24,314 nt of DNA from the NCBI GenBank assembly GCA_964499235.1, contig CAZCKC010000040.1, positions 1-24,314 of the forward strand, read 5' to 3'. Both the position numbers and the translations under genes were made by a program. Under the pieces are notes generated by a model. The model saw only the letters and a program-made list of their open reading frames with translations. It was not told the origin of the DNA and searched no databases. Below, piece after piece: positions 1-9,300 of the stretch. Position 1 is the first letter of the stretch; each line of letters starts with the position of its first letter. Origin of the DNA: JAFGRR01 sp964499235. Its GTDB lineage: Bacteria > Planctomycetota > Phycisphaerae > UBA1845 > Fen-1342.

Positions 1-86
1 AAGCCCGGCGCATCTACACCAAGCACGGCAGCCGCCGCCGCCCACAACGCCGCCCGAGCGATCGTTCCGCAAAACCCGCCTCCTGA
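1..86 (+). CDS. C-terminal tail of an unidentified upstream protein (partial)
   Basis: The third forward frame is open from the window edge to a TGA at 84-86. It encodes a very basic, arginine-rich tail beginning ARRIYTKHG and ending SAKPAS. Basic, low-complexity C-termini of this kind are common on nucleic-acid-binding proteins, but there is no domain here to identify. The second frame is also open, to about 130, so the frame choice is uncertain. No function is proposed. Confidence 0.35.
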   Translation, partial: ARRIYTKHGSRRRPQRRPSDRSAKPAS

Positions 87-219
87 CCCACCATTGGATG
101 CATTTTCTGCCGGCCGGACGGGGGGCCTGATGGTCGGTCATCGGGCGGATCGGCTGGTCTTTGCGAGGACGGATCCGTTAGCATGCGATGGTCAGGCGAC
201 GACAGGAACCGTAAGGCGG

Positions 220-900
220 ATGACGCACGCAGAAGAACTTCGACAATTCCGCTTCTTCCAAGATCTCGACGCTGCGACCCGTAATGCCATGATCGCGTTA
301 GCCGAGCCGGTCCACCTTCCCGCCGGCGCCTACTGCTCGCACGCGGGCGTACCGTTCTCAGCGGTTGCCTTCGTACTGCGCGGGCGATTGCGCGTCTTTC
401 GAACCAGCTCGACCGGACGGCAGATCACACTCTACTACGTGGAAGCCTGTCAGACCTGTACCGCGAACCTCATTTGCGCGTTTCTCGATTCGACGGCTCC
501 CGCCAGCGCCGTCGCGGATCTGCCAACGGACGCGGTCCTGATACCCGCCGACCGCTTTCGCTGCTGGGCCCGCGACTGCGAAACGCTGCGCAACCACCTA
601 TTCAACAGCATGTCCGAGCGCCTGACGCACCTGATCACATTGGTCGACGAACTGAGCTTCCGGCGCGTCGACGACCGGGTGGCGGACTTCCTCGTGAACG
701 CGGCTGAGCACGCTGCGGGCGCCGCACCGACGCTGAAACTCACGCACGAAGAGATCGCCGCCCGCCTCGGTTCCGCTCGCGAAGTCGTTAGCCGGATCCT
801 CAAAGATTTCGAACGCTGCGGCGCCGTCGAGCTCCACCGCGGCCACATCATCGTGCGGGATGTCGCTGCGTTGCGTCTCGCGACACCCGACAAACCGTGA
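220..900 (+). CDS. Crp/Fnr-family transcriptional regulator
   Basis: Cytoplasmic DNA-binding regulator of 226 residues, a normal length for Crp/Fnr. Residues 1-115 fit the cyclic-nucleotide-type beta-roll (LPAGAYCSHAG, VLRGRLRVFR). The region from about 125 to 155 is the dimerisation helix, and 172-215 is the winged helix (LTHEEIAARLGSAREVVSR). The recognition helix carries E188-x-x-S191-R192, the FNR arrangement, which in that family reads TTGAT-type half sites. The N-terminal cysteine cluster of E. coli FNR is absent, but Cys77, Cys80 and Cys86 lie close together in the beta-roll. An in-frame ATG at 94 exists. The start at 220 is preferred because it begins at the family's usual N-terminus (EELRQFRFFQDL), has purine-rich AAGG/AGGA stretches just upstream, and the extra 42 residues look non-coding. 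The ligand is unknown. Confidence 0.88.
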   Translation: MTHAEELRQFRFFQDLDAATRNAMIALAEPVHLPAGAYCSHAGVPFSAVAFVLRGRLRVFRTSSTGRQITLYYVEACQTCTANLICAFLDSTAPASAVADLPTDAVLIPADRFRCWARDCETLRNHLFNSMSERLTHLITLVDELSFRRVDDRVADFLVNAAEHAAGAAPTLKLTHEEIAARLGSAREVVSRILKDFERCGAVELHRGHIIVRDVAALRLATPDKP

Positions 901-978
901 CACCCACGCCGAAACGCACGTTCGCTGAACACCCTCAGTTGACCGCCGCGACCCTGTCTGGTGCCGCCGACCTCCTGT

Positions 979-991
979 GTGACTAAGTCAC
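979..991. promoter_or_regulatory. Perfect short palindrome, possible operator
   Basis: GTGACT-A-AGTCAC is a perfect 6+6 inverted repeat 79 bp after the regulator's stop and about 180 bp before the secreted dehydrogenase. It resembles a Crp-type site (GTGA-N6-TCAC) but the spacer is one base short, and it does not match the FNR consensus. An operator role is a guess from position and symmetry. Confidence 0.25.
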
Positions 992-1171
992 GCCGCGGAA
1001 TTTTCCAGCCCTACCGGTCGTTTCAACATCCCGTCGGGCGCGCAGCTCTGCGCCGTCGTTCGGGACGACGTCGCCGAAACTCCGGTTTGCTGCGTTGTAA
1101 GGCCACATTTCGATAACCAGCGGGTTCAGGCCGCAACGCGAGGAGCACGCGTTCGCGGCGGGAGATGAATC

Positions 1172-3532
1172 ATGCATCGTGAAGATAACTGCAGCCGTTC
1201 AGGAGCGAGGATGCCCGCCGTGCTGGTGACCGCCTTGCTCATCGCGGGCGCAACCGCCCACGCCCAGACCACCCTTGCCACGAGCTTCGAATCCAGCGAT
1301 TTTCCGATCGGGTCGACCACGTTCACGCTCGGAACCCCGCCACTCGCCGCGGATTTCCTCGGCGGTGAGACCGTTCAGTTCGTCGGCGGCGTGTTTTACA
1401 AGACCGGGGTGGCCGGCTGGGAAATCGAAGGCCCCACCGCCATGGGCACGATCACGTTCGACCAGCCGGCGACCGCAGTCCAGCTTTTCGCGGTCAACGG
1501 CGGTGACGGACAGGCCGCCATCGAGATACGCGACACCCAAGGCGCCACGCTCGCGAATGCGACCGTGACCGCCAGCAACATGGCGGCCCCGGAAGCCGAG
1601 TTCAACTTCACCTTCCCCGACATCGGCGCCGTCACCGTCACCAACCCATCCGTCGTCGAGGGCACCGCACGCACGTTCGTCGACGACTTCTCCGGCACAC
1701 TGACAACGCCCGACCCGATCGCGCTGCAGGTCCGGCTCGACGGCGACCAGGTCCTCGATCCCGTCGACACCCCCGCGACCGGTTCAGGGTCCGTGACCTA
1801 CGACCCCGCCACGCGGATGCTCAGCTGGGAGATCAGCTTCAGTGACCTCGTGGGATTGCTCGTCGCCGCGCACTTTCACGGTCCCGCCGGACCCTGCGCC
1901 GAGGCCGGCGTCGCCGTCACCATCCCGATCGGCAACAACCCGCTGGTAGGGTCCGCCCAGCTGACCACCGGGCAGGCCGAAGACCTCCTGGCCGGCCGCT
2001 GGTACGTGAACCTTCATTCCACCGATTTCCCCGACGGCGAAATCCGCGGCCAAGTCATGCCAGTTCCCCTCACCGACCCCATCCCCGACCCCATCGCGGC
2101 GGGCGACCTGCGGGTCCGGCTCCTGCCGGTCGCCCAGGGCCTCGTCGCGCCAAACTGGGGGACGGCCGCGCCCGGGCGCCCCGGCCTGCTCTACGTAGCC
2201 GACCAGGCCGGTACCCTGTGGGAAGTCGATCTCGCCACCGGGGCAAAGCGCACCTTCCTCGACGTCGCGGACCGACTTGTCGCCCTCGGCCGGCTCGGCC
2301 CCGGCACGTTCGACGAGCGCGGCTTGCTGGGCGTCGCCTTCCACCCCGATTTTGCGACCAACGGCCTGCTCTACACCTACACCTCCGAGCTGGCCGACGC
2401 GCCGCCGGACTTCACGTCCCTGTCCGCCGGTCAACTGGCCAACCACCAGACGGTGATCACCGAGTGGCAGGTGCCGGCGCCTGCTGCTCCCGATGCCACT
2501 GTGGACCCGAGCAGCGCCCGTGAACTGCTTCGGATCGACCAGCCACAGTTCAACCACAATGCCGGCGCGCTGACGTTCGGGCCGGACGGCATGCTCTACA
2601 TCGCGCTGGGCGACGGCGGCGGGGCCGATGACCGCGACGGGCAACCCTTCATCGACGGCATCCCGCTCAGCGGACACGGCTGCCTCGGCAACGGCGCCGA
2701 CGGCACGACGATCCTCGGCAGCCTGCTGCGGGTCGATCCGCTTGGCAGCAACAGCGCCAACGGCGCTTACGGCATCCCGGGCGACAACCCTTTCCTCGGC
2801 GCGCCCGAACACGACGAGATCTACGCCTTCGGTTTCCGCAACCCGTTCCGGTTCTCGTTCGACCAGCAGGACGGGACCCTCTACCTGGCCGATGTCGGGC
2901 AGAACGACGTCGAAGAGCTAAACATCGTCAACGCTGGGGGCAACTACGGCTGGCGGTGGAAGGAAGGCACGTTCTTCTTCGTCTGGAACAGCAACCAGTC
3001 CGGTTACGTCACCGATCAGCCTCTCGCGGTGCCCGCTGGTCTGATCGACCCGATTGCACAGTACGACCAGGACGACGGCGTCTCGATCATCGGCGGGTTC
3101 GTCCACCGCGGACCAGCCCCAGATCTCCACGGCCACTACCTCTTCGGCGAGTTTACGTCCCGGCTGTTCCATCTGGCCGCCGGCAACACGATCCGCGAGC
3201 TGCGGCTGAACGGACTGGATGAAGTACCCGTCTCGGTGCTCGGCTTCGGCCAAGATTCCGCCGGCGAGGTCTACCTGCTGGGCAACACGACCGGCACGCC
3301 TTTTGGTGACACGGGAGCCGTCTTCCGGATCGCGTCAGCCCTTGGTGATCTGAACTGCGACGGCGACCTCGACTTCTTCGACATCGACCCCTTCGTGCTC
3401 GCACTGCTAGACCCGGACGGCTACGCGGCCGCGCATCCTGCCTGTGACCGCAGCCTGGCCGACATGAACCAGGATGGCGCAGTCGACTTTTTCGACATTG
3501 ACCCGCTGGTCAGCCAGCTGGTCGGTAATTGA
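1172..3532 (+). CDS. Secreted PQQ-dependent sugar dehydrogenase-like protein with CHRD and dockerin-like domains
   Basis: Secreted protein of 786 residues. The signal peptide is about 1-31 (hydrophobic AVLVTALLIAGA, cut after AHA). Residues 35-175 look like an all-beta domain. Residues 185-295 match the CHRD domain (HFHGPAG, WYVNLHS, FPDGEIRGQV). Residues 312-720 match the soluble glucose/sorbosone dehydrogenase beta-propeller, with DERGLLGVAFHPDF (381-394), FNHNAGALTFGPDGMLYIAL (460-479), FGFRNPFRFS (553-562) and DVGQNDVEELN (574-584). Family members oxidise sugars with PQQ in the periplasm; the substrate here is unknown. Residues 724-786 carry two dockerin-like calcium loops (DLNCDGDLDFFDID, DMNQDGAVDFFDID). 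The start is supported by GGAG seven bases upstream. The downstream neighbour is convergent, so the gene is probably monocistronic. Confidence 0.88.
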   Translation: MHREDNCSRSGARMPAVLVTALLIAGATAHAQTTLATSFESSDFPIGSTTFTLGTPPLAADFLGGETVQFVGGVFYKTGVAGWEIEGPTAMGTITFDQPATAVQLFAVNGGDGQAAIEIRDTQGATLANATVTASNMAAPEAEFNFTFPDIGAVTVTNPSVVEGTARTFVDDFSGTLTTPDPIALQVRLDGDQVLDPVDTPATGSGSVTYDPATRMLSWEISFSDLVGLLVAAHFHGPAGPCAEAGVAVTIPIGNNPLVGSAQLTTGQAEDLLAGRWYVNLHSTDFPDGEIRGQVMPVPLTDPIPDPIAAGDLRVRLLPVAQGLVAPNWGTAAPGRPGLLYVADQAGTLWEVDLATGAKRTFLDVADRLVALGRLGPGTFDERGLLGVAFHPDFATNGLLYTYTSELADAPPDFTSLSAGQLANHQTVITEWQVPAPAAPDATVDPSSARELLRIDQPQFNHNAGALTFGPDGMLYIALGDGGGADDRDGQPFIDGIPLSGHGCLGNGADGTTILGSLLRVDPLGSNSANGAYGIPGDNPFLGAPEHDEIYAFGFRNPFRFSFDQQDGTLYLADVGQNDVEELNIVNAGGNYGWRWKEGTFFFVWNSNQSGYVTDQPLAVPAGLIDPIAQYDQDDGVSIIGGFVHRGPAPDLHGHYLFGEFTSRLFHLAAGNTIRELRLNGLDEVPVSVLGFGQDSAGEVYLLGNTTGTPFGDTGAVFRIASALGDLNCDGDLDFFDIDPFVLALLDPDGYAAAHPACDRSLADMNQDGAVDFFDIDPLVSQLVGN

Positions 3533-3640
3533 TCTCCTCCGCGCCTACCGCTTCGCCGTGCCGTCGACCGCATTCGCGGGCGGCGACACGGCGAGCGTTG
3601 TATTCCCGGCAGGAGGACGGCAGCGCCCCAGCGTCCCCGA

Positions 3641-6205
3641 TCAGCGCGTCAGCTCCGCGAGCAGCGCCCGCGTCCGCGCGTCGTCCGGGATGATCTCGAT
3701 CGCCTCGGTGTACGCCGCGCGCGCCCGGGCGACGCGGTCGGGGGTGTTCGTCCGCATCGCGACGTGCCCGCGGATCAGGTGGCTGCTGGCCGTCCGCCAC
3801 GCCGGCCACGCCGGCGGCGGGTCGCCGCCGGCAGCCGCCGGCCAGCGCGCTACGAAGTTGCCGGGGTCGCTGCGATGCGCCAGCAGCCGCACCATGTTCT
3901 CGGAGAACGTGTTGTGGTACGGCGCCGCGTGCGTCAGGTAATCCAGGATCGGCAGGTCGTCCGTGTGCAGCGGGCCGGGGCCGACGAACCGCGCCACGGC
4001 GTCCTCCGCCAGCAGCAGCCCGGCCGTCAGCTTGTACACGTTGTCCATCCCGATCGCCGCCAGGTCGCGCTCGACGAGCGGCGCGTTGATCCGCTCCCGC
4101 ATCCGCTGCAGGTCGAGCGCCAGCGGCTCCTCCGTTCCGATCAGGATCACGAAGTCCGTCGGCAGGTTGATCGAGTACCAGACGCTGGTGTGCGGAAAGA
4201 CGCTGCGGAACGTCCGCGCCAGCACCCGCAGCGCCTCCGGCGTGATCCCCGTGATCGGCACCCACGCCGCCCCGATCCCGCCCGGCCGCAGCTGCTGCTG
4301 CACGAGTTCAAAACACTCGCGCGTGTAGAGGTTGCCGTTGCCGCGGTACTGGATGCTCGTCAGGTCGGTGACGATCACGTCGTACCGCTCCGGTGCCACG
4401 TGCAGCCACGCCCGCGCATCGTCGAGGATCAACCGAAAGAAGCGGCTGTCCCGCCCCGGCCCGACGATGCCGCCATTCTGCGACTCGAACAGGTGCGCTG
4501 CTTCCGGCACCCGTGGCTCGATCTCGACGCAGTGCGCTTCGACCTTGTGCTGCAGCATCGAGTACGACGTCCCGCCCGTACCGAACCCCACGGTCAGCGC
4601 CCGCTCCGGCTCCGGATGTAAGAGCAACGGCAGGTGCGCCAGCATCTTCTGGTCGGTCACGATCTCGTCGTACGTGCCCGCCACCGACTTGCTGTCCACG
4701 TACAGCGTGCGGTGCGTGCTGCGCCCGTCGTCGTACTCCGCTACGTGGATCGTCGCCGACGGGCCCTCCGCGTAGTAGATCACGTCCTCGCCGGGTATCT
4801 CCGTCGGCAGGTAAAACCTCGTGTTCGCCGGCAGCAACGCCAGCAACAACGCAAACGCCGCCGCCGCCCCCGGCACCAGCCCCCGCGACCAGCGCGGCGG
4901 CGCGGCGGCCGTCACCATCGCCCCCGCCGCAATCGCCAGGTTCCCCCCCGCCAGCAGCAGCAGACACCCGCGCAGCCCCAGCAGCGGAATCAGCACCACC
5001 CCCGCCAGCGCCGCGCCCGAGATCGTCCCGATCGCATTCCACGCGTAAATCCGCCCGACCAGCCGCCCGGCGTCGGCCGTCGTCCGGCTCGCCAGGCTCA
5101 CCAGCAGCGGCAGCGTCACGCCGATCAGCAGCGTCGGCACGAACACCACCGCCGCCACCAGCAGGTACTCCCGCAGAAAGATCGCCCGCTCCGACAGCTC
5201 GCCGCTCGTCAGCCGCAACCCGATCGCCAGCGGCGCCGCCGCCAGCAGCACCGGCACCAGCAGCGCCTGCACCAGCTGGCACGTCGCCAGCAGCGGCAAC
5301 TCCGTCACCCGCCGGTGCCGCAGCAGCCAGGTCGTCAGCGCCGCGCCCAACGCCAGCGCGACCAGGTACACGCTCACCACCATCGTGAAAATGTACACGC
5401 TGTTCAGCGTGAAGATCGCCAGCAGCCGGATCCACGCCACCTCGTACGCCAGCGCCAAAAAACCGCTGAGCGCCGCCACGAGCACCGCAAATCGCGGGTG
5501 ATAGCCCGCCGTCGCGGGCCCCGACGCCACCCCCGTGACCGCTACCTCCGGCGCACCACCCGGTGCCGCGGCCCCGCCCTCCGCCGGCAGGCTGCGATCA
5601 ACCAGCCACGCCAGCCCCGCGACCAGCGCGTTCACCGCCACCGCACACAACAGCGCGTTCTGCGCGCCGATCAGCTTCAGCAGCAGAAAGCCCCCGATTG
5701 CCGCCCCCAGCACCGACCCCAGCGTGTTCAGCGCGTACGCTTGCCCGAACCCCTGCGCCGTGGAGCCGGTGGCGTTCGTCACCATCCGCGCCATCACCGG
5801 CATCGTCGCACCCATCAGCGTGCTCGGAATTCCGATCGCCACGAACGCCAGCCCAAAGCGCACCAGGTTCGAGCCGTACCACCCGGGCTCGAGCACGCCG
5901 TACAGCACCGCGAACGCGTCCATCAAGGGCGGAATGAAGAACAGCGTCGCCACCCCCAGCAACGCGATCCCTAGCTCAATCCCGGCGTACAGCCGGATCG
6001 GCCGCGCGCTCCGGTCCGCCAACGGCCCCGCCAGCCGCGCGCCCAGCGCCAGGCCGGCCAGGAACGCCGCCAACACCGCGGCCACACTGATCGTGCTCAG
6101 CCCGAACACCAGCGTGAGCATGCGCTGCCAGACGATCTGGTAGACGAGCGCCGCGGCCCCCGAGAGAAAGAAGCCGAGATAAAGCAGGCGGAGCGATTGG
6201 TTCAT
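3641..6205 (-). CDS. Integral membrane protein fused to a spermidine-synthase-like methyltransferase-fold domain
   Basis: Residue numbers count from an in-frame GTG at 6223 (860 residues). The ATG at 6205 (residue 7, MNQSLRLLYL) is the preferred start; neither has a strong ribosome site. Residues 7-210 and 245-465 hold two blocks of hydrophobic helices, MFS-like in look, joined by a Gly/Ala/Pro-rich linker. Residues 475-765 form a spermidine-synthase-type Rossmann domain with the glycine loop GFGTGG (546-551), the acidic cofactor site CVEIEP (565-570) and LILDDARAWL (598-607). At the position of the aminopropyltransferase catalytic Asp (SpeE DSTDP) this protein reads D620-LTS, so the key Asp is Ser. 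The C-terminus (775-860) is helical, perhaps one TPR-like repeat. Fused proteins of this design are common in bacteria and their real reaction is largely unknown; aminopropyl transfer is doubtful here. Confidence 0.85.
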   Translation of the reverse strand: MNQSLRLLYLGFFLSGAAALVYQIVWQRMLTLVFGLSTISVAAVLAAFLAGLALGARLAGPLADRSARPIRLYAGIELGIALLGVATLFFIPPLMDAFAVLYGVLEPGWYGSNLVRFGLAFVAIGIPSTLMGATMPVMARMVTNATGSTAQGFGQAYALNTLGSVLGAAIGGFLLLKLIGAQNALLCAVAVNALVAGLAWLVDRSLPAEGGAAAPGGAPEVAVTGVASGPATAGYHPRFAVLVAALSGFLALAYEVAWIRLLAIFTLNSVYIFTMVVSVYLVALALGAALTTWLLRHRRVTELPLLATCQLVQALLVPVLLAAAPLAIGLRLTSGELSERAIFLREYLLVAAVVFVPTLLIGVTLPLLVSLASRTTADAGRLVGRIYAWNAIGTISGAALAGVVLIPLLGLRGCLLLLAGGNLAIAAGAMVTAAAPPRWSRGLVPGAAAAFALLLALLPANTRFYLPTEIPGEDVIYYAEGPSATIHVAEYDDGRSTHRTLYVDSKSVAGTYDEIVTDQKMLAHLPLLLHPEPERALTVGFGTGGTSYSMLQHKVEAHCVEIEPRVPEAAHLFESQNGGIVGPGRDSRFFRLILDDARAWLHVAPERYDVIVTDLTSIQYRGNGNLYTRECFELVQQQLRPGGIGAAWVPITGITPEALRVLARTFRSVFPHTSVWYSINLPTDFVILIGTEEPLALDLQRMRERINAPLVERDLAAIGMDNVYKLTAGLLLAEDAVARFVGPGPLHTDDLPILDYLTHAAPYHNTFSENMVRLLAHRSDPGNFVARWPAAAGGDPPPAWPAWRTASSHLIRGHVAMRTNTPDRVARARAAYTEAIEIIPDDARTRALLAELTR

Positions 6206-6283
6206 TCGCGCCGATTTTAACACCTGCCGGCCGCCACGTCAGCGGCCATCGCCGGCACCGCCCCGCGCGACCGCGCAAAAAGA

Positions 6284-6325
6284 GCCGCCGGTGTGCCCCG
6301 CGTTTGCGGGAGGCACACCGGCGGC
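6284..6325 (-). terminator. Rho-independent terminator of the 1655-residue protein gene
   Basis: A perfect 14-bp stem (GCCGCCGGTGTGCC at 6284-6297 with its complement at 6312-6325) is extended by an inner CCGC/GCGG pairing around a GTTT loop, with a two-base bulge. Read on the minus strand it is followed by TCTTTTTG. It lies 30 bp after the stop of the large secreted protein and upstream of the membrane fusion gene, so it should separate the two transcripts. Confidence 0.85.
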
Positions 6326-6354
6326 AGGTGGTCAACTTAAACTGGCCCGGGCGT

Positions 6355-9300
6355 TTAGCCGCCGACCAGCAACGCGACGAACGGGTCGATGTCGAAGAAG
6401 TCGACCACCCCGTCCTCGTTGATGTCGTTGACGACCGCGAAGTCGCAGTCGAACTGCGTCTCCCAGACCGCCTGGCCGCTGACCAGCGCGGTCACGAACG
6501 GATCGATGTCGAAGAAGTCGACGGTCCCGTCGCAGTTCGAGTCACCGATCAGGTCACCGCCGCCGACCTCACAGAGCTCCTCGACGACCAGGTTGTCGAA
6601 CAGGCCGAATTGGAACTCCGGCTCCGACGCGATCGAGGCGAAGACCTCGACGTACATCATCCGCACGAGGCCGTCGAGGTTGCACGTCGCCCCGAGCTCG
6701 CCACCACACGCCACCGTCGCGATCTCGAAGCCGTCGATCGTGATCGTCACGGTCTCGAGCGCCCGGTCGACCCGGAACACCAGCGTCCGCCACGCGAACG
6801 CCTGGCCGCCGTCGAAGCCCTGGCCGGTCTGGCCCTGGGCCTCCGGCACCGGCTGGGCCGGGAACCACTGCTGCAGCGTCGTCGACGCCAGGTTCTCGAA
6901 GCTCTCGAGCTCCGTCACCACGTCGGTCACGTCGAGCAGCGCGTTCTCGGCGAACGGCCGATAGTCGCGGAAGCCGGACCCGCCTTCGCCGCTGGCGATG
7001 TGCGTCACGCCATTGTGATCCGGCGTGAGCCCGTCGAACGCAACGCCACCGCCGATGAACTCGGTGGTGCCGGACCCGGCCGTGGCGAAGTTGATCCAGT
7101 ACTCGACGGTCATCACGTAGTCACCGGCCGGCGTCACGCCGATCGGCGCCACCGAGACGATGTCGGTCGCACCATCGCTCAAGTTGGCTTCCATCTTCAA
7201 GCCGAGCGTCGTGCCGGCACTGCTCGGCGCCGCCGGGACGCCGTCAGCGCCGTAGTCGTAGTTAAACGTCACGGCCGTATCGGCGCTTTCGACCACGACC
7301 ACGTATTCGGTCGCGGTGTCGAGGTCGAAGTCGTCCGTGAACAGCGTCTCGCACGTGAAGGTGCAGTCCTCAACCACAACAGCGTCGGACTGCACGCTGT
7401 CCTCGCTGCCAACCGTCTGGACCGCGGTGACCTCACTGCCAAGCGCCGGCAGCACGTCGAGCACCACGCGAATGGTGTCCGCGCCGCTCGGGGTCGCCGT
7501 GCCGAGCACCAATCCACCGTCCTGCAGCACGCGGACCTCGGCCGCCTCGGCAGCGACGTTGCTCACCGCCACGAGCCGATCGACCGTGCAGATCGGCCCT
7601 TCGACCACGGGCTTCGGCGCCGTCAGCGCCTCGCACGCGTCCGCCACGCCGTTGTTGTCCGCATCGGTGCAGTCCGTGCCGTCACCGGCGTAGCTCTGGC
7701 CAAGCGCCCCGCTCACCGCCGCCGTCAGCAGCGTGCAGCCGCACGGCGAGCAGCTCGCCCCGAGCGTCGGCGGCGCCGGCTCGGTCACGATCAGGTTGTC
7801 GATCGTCGGGGGCCGGGTGCCCGCGTTGTCGGAGAGCGCCTCGAAGTAACCCATCTGCAGCGTGCTCGGACCGTTGGCCGCGATCACGCCGTTATATACC
7901 TCGGCGTTGAAGGACGCCGTCACGTTCTCGTAGTTCCGCTCGATGCTGATCGTGTGCCAGCCCGTGGTGAGCTCGGCCGGATCGATATCGAGCAGGACCG
8001 TCCCGTCCGTGCCACCGTTGTTGCGGTCGACCAGCTGCAGGCTGACCGAACCGACCGTCCCGGTGTCACCGTCCTCGACCTTCAGGTACTGCCACATCAA
8101 GCCGGTGTTGCCATTGGCCGTCCCGGTGAACGAGTTGTGGAACGTCATCACGGTACCCAGACCGATCGACCACTCCTCGAACTCGCCCGTCTCGTCGTTC
8201 GCCCCGAAACCGCTATCGGTGTCGATGTAGATCTGGGCCGAGAAGCCAACGTTGAACCGGGCCTCGTCAATCAGCCCGCATTGGTTGCCGCCACCCGACG
8301 GATCCCAGCAGATGGCCGCGTTGCCACCCTGCGGCGACGCCGCGATCGGGTTCGGGTTGAACGCGTCAGCCACGGTCGGGTCGATCTGCGTCAGCGGCAC
8401 GAACGAGCCGCTGAAGTTCGCCGCGGTCGTGCCCGCCGCACCGCTGAAGTTGTCGGTGAACGGCGAGACCGGCAGCGGATTGTTCGGCGCGCCCGGCGTC
8501 ACCGGCAGCAACGCGAAGTCGCGGCCGTTGTCGTCCGTGTCAAACCCGTCGTACCAGCGACCAATCGCCGTCGGCGAGTCGTCGAACGACTGGAAGTTAC
8601 CCCAGATCCCGCCTTCGGCCGGCGAGACGGCGACCGCGCCCTTGTTGCGCTCATAGATCACCGTGTCAACCACGACGCCGTTCTCGTCGAGCAGCTCGAT
8701 CGCGTCGACACCGCCCTCGAGCAGGTCGCCGGTTTCAACCTGGTCAACGTTCGGCACGCTCGCGTCACCGATGACCCAGTAGTCACCCGCCGCGAGGATC
8801 GTGTTGGCCGGAATCACGTAGTCCGGGTTGTCGTCGGCCGGCGGACCGACCGTATCCGACGCCCGCACCAGCCAGCCGGAGATGTCCTGTGCGCTCGAGC
8901 CGGCGTTGTAGAGCTCGATGTACTCGCGGTCACCCACGAAACCGACCTCTTCGTACTGGAACTCGTTGATCACGACGCACAGCACCTCACCCGTGCCGAC
9001 CGCCACGTTGGCCGACGGCGGGCTCTCGATGCCGTTCACCGTCTGCGTCGCCGCGATCTGCTCACCCAGCGCCAGTGGCGGGTTCACCGTCAACACCGCC
9101 GAGGCGGCGCCGGCCGGATCAACCGAGGCGATCAACACACCGTCCGCGTACAGGCTGACGAGCGACGCCGTCGCGCCCGGCGCGTTCAGGATACCGGTCA
9201 CCGTCACCGCGCCCTGGCCTTCAACCAGCGGCGGCTGAATCGCCGGCGCCGACGGCGCCTGCACGCCCACCGGGTACGCAAAGTCGCTGACCTGCTCCGA

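Noticed and set aside
94..219. N-terminal extension of the Crp/Fnr regulator from an ATG at 94
   Set aside because: The 42 extra residues do not resemble the family, and the usual N-terminus begins at the ATG at 220.
4634..5974. Long plus-strand frame opposite the membrane-spermidine-synthase-like gene
   Set aside because: Arg/Gln/Pro-rich low-complexity product that mirrors the codons of the real gene on the other strand.
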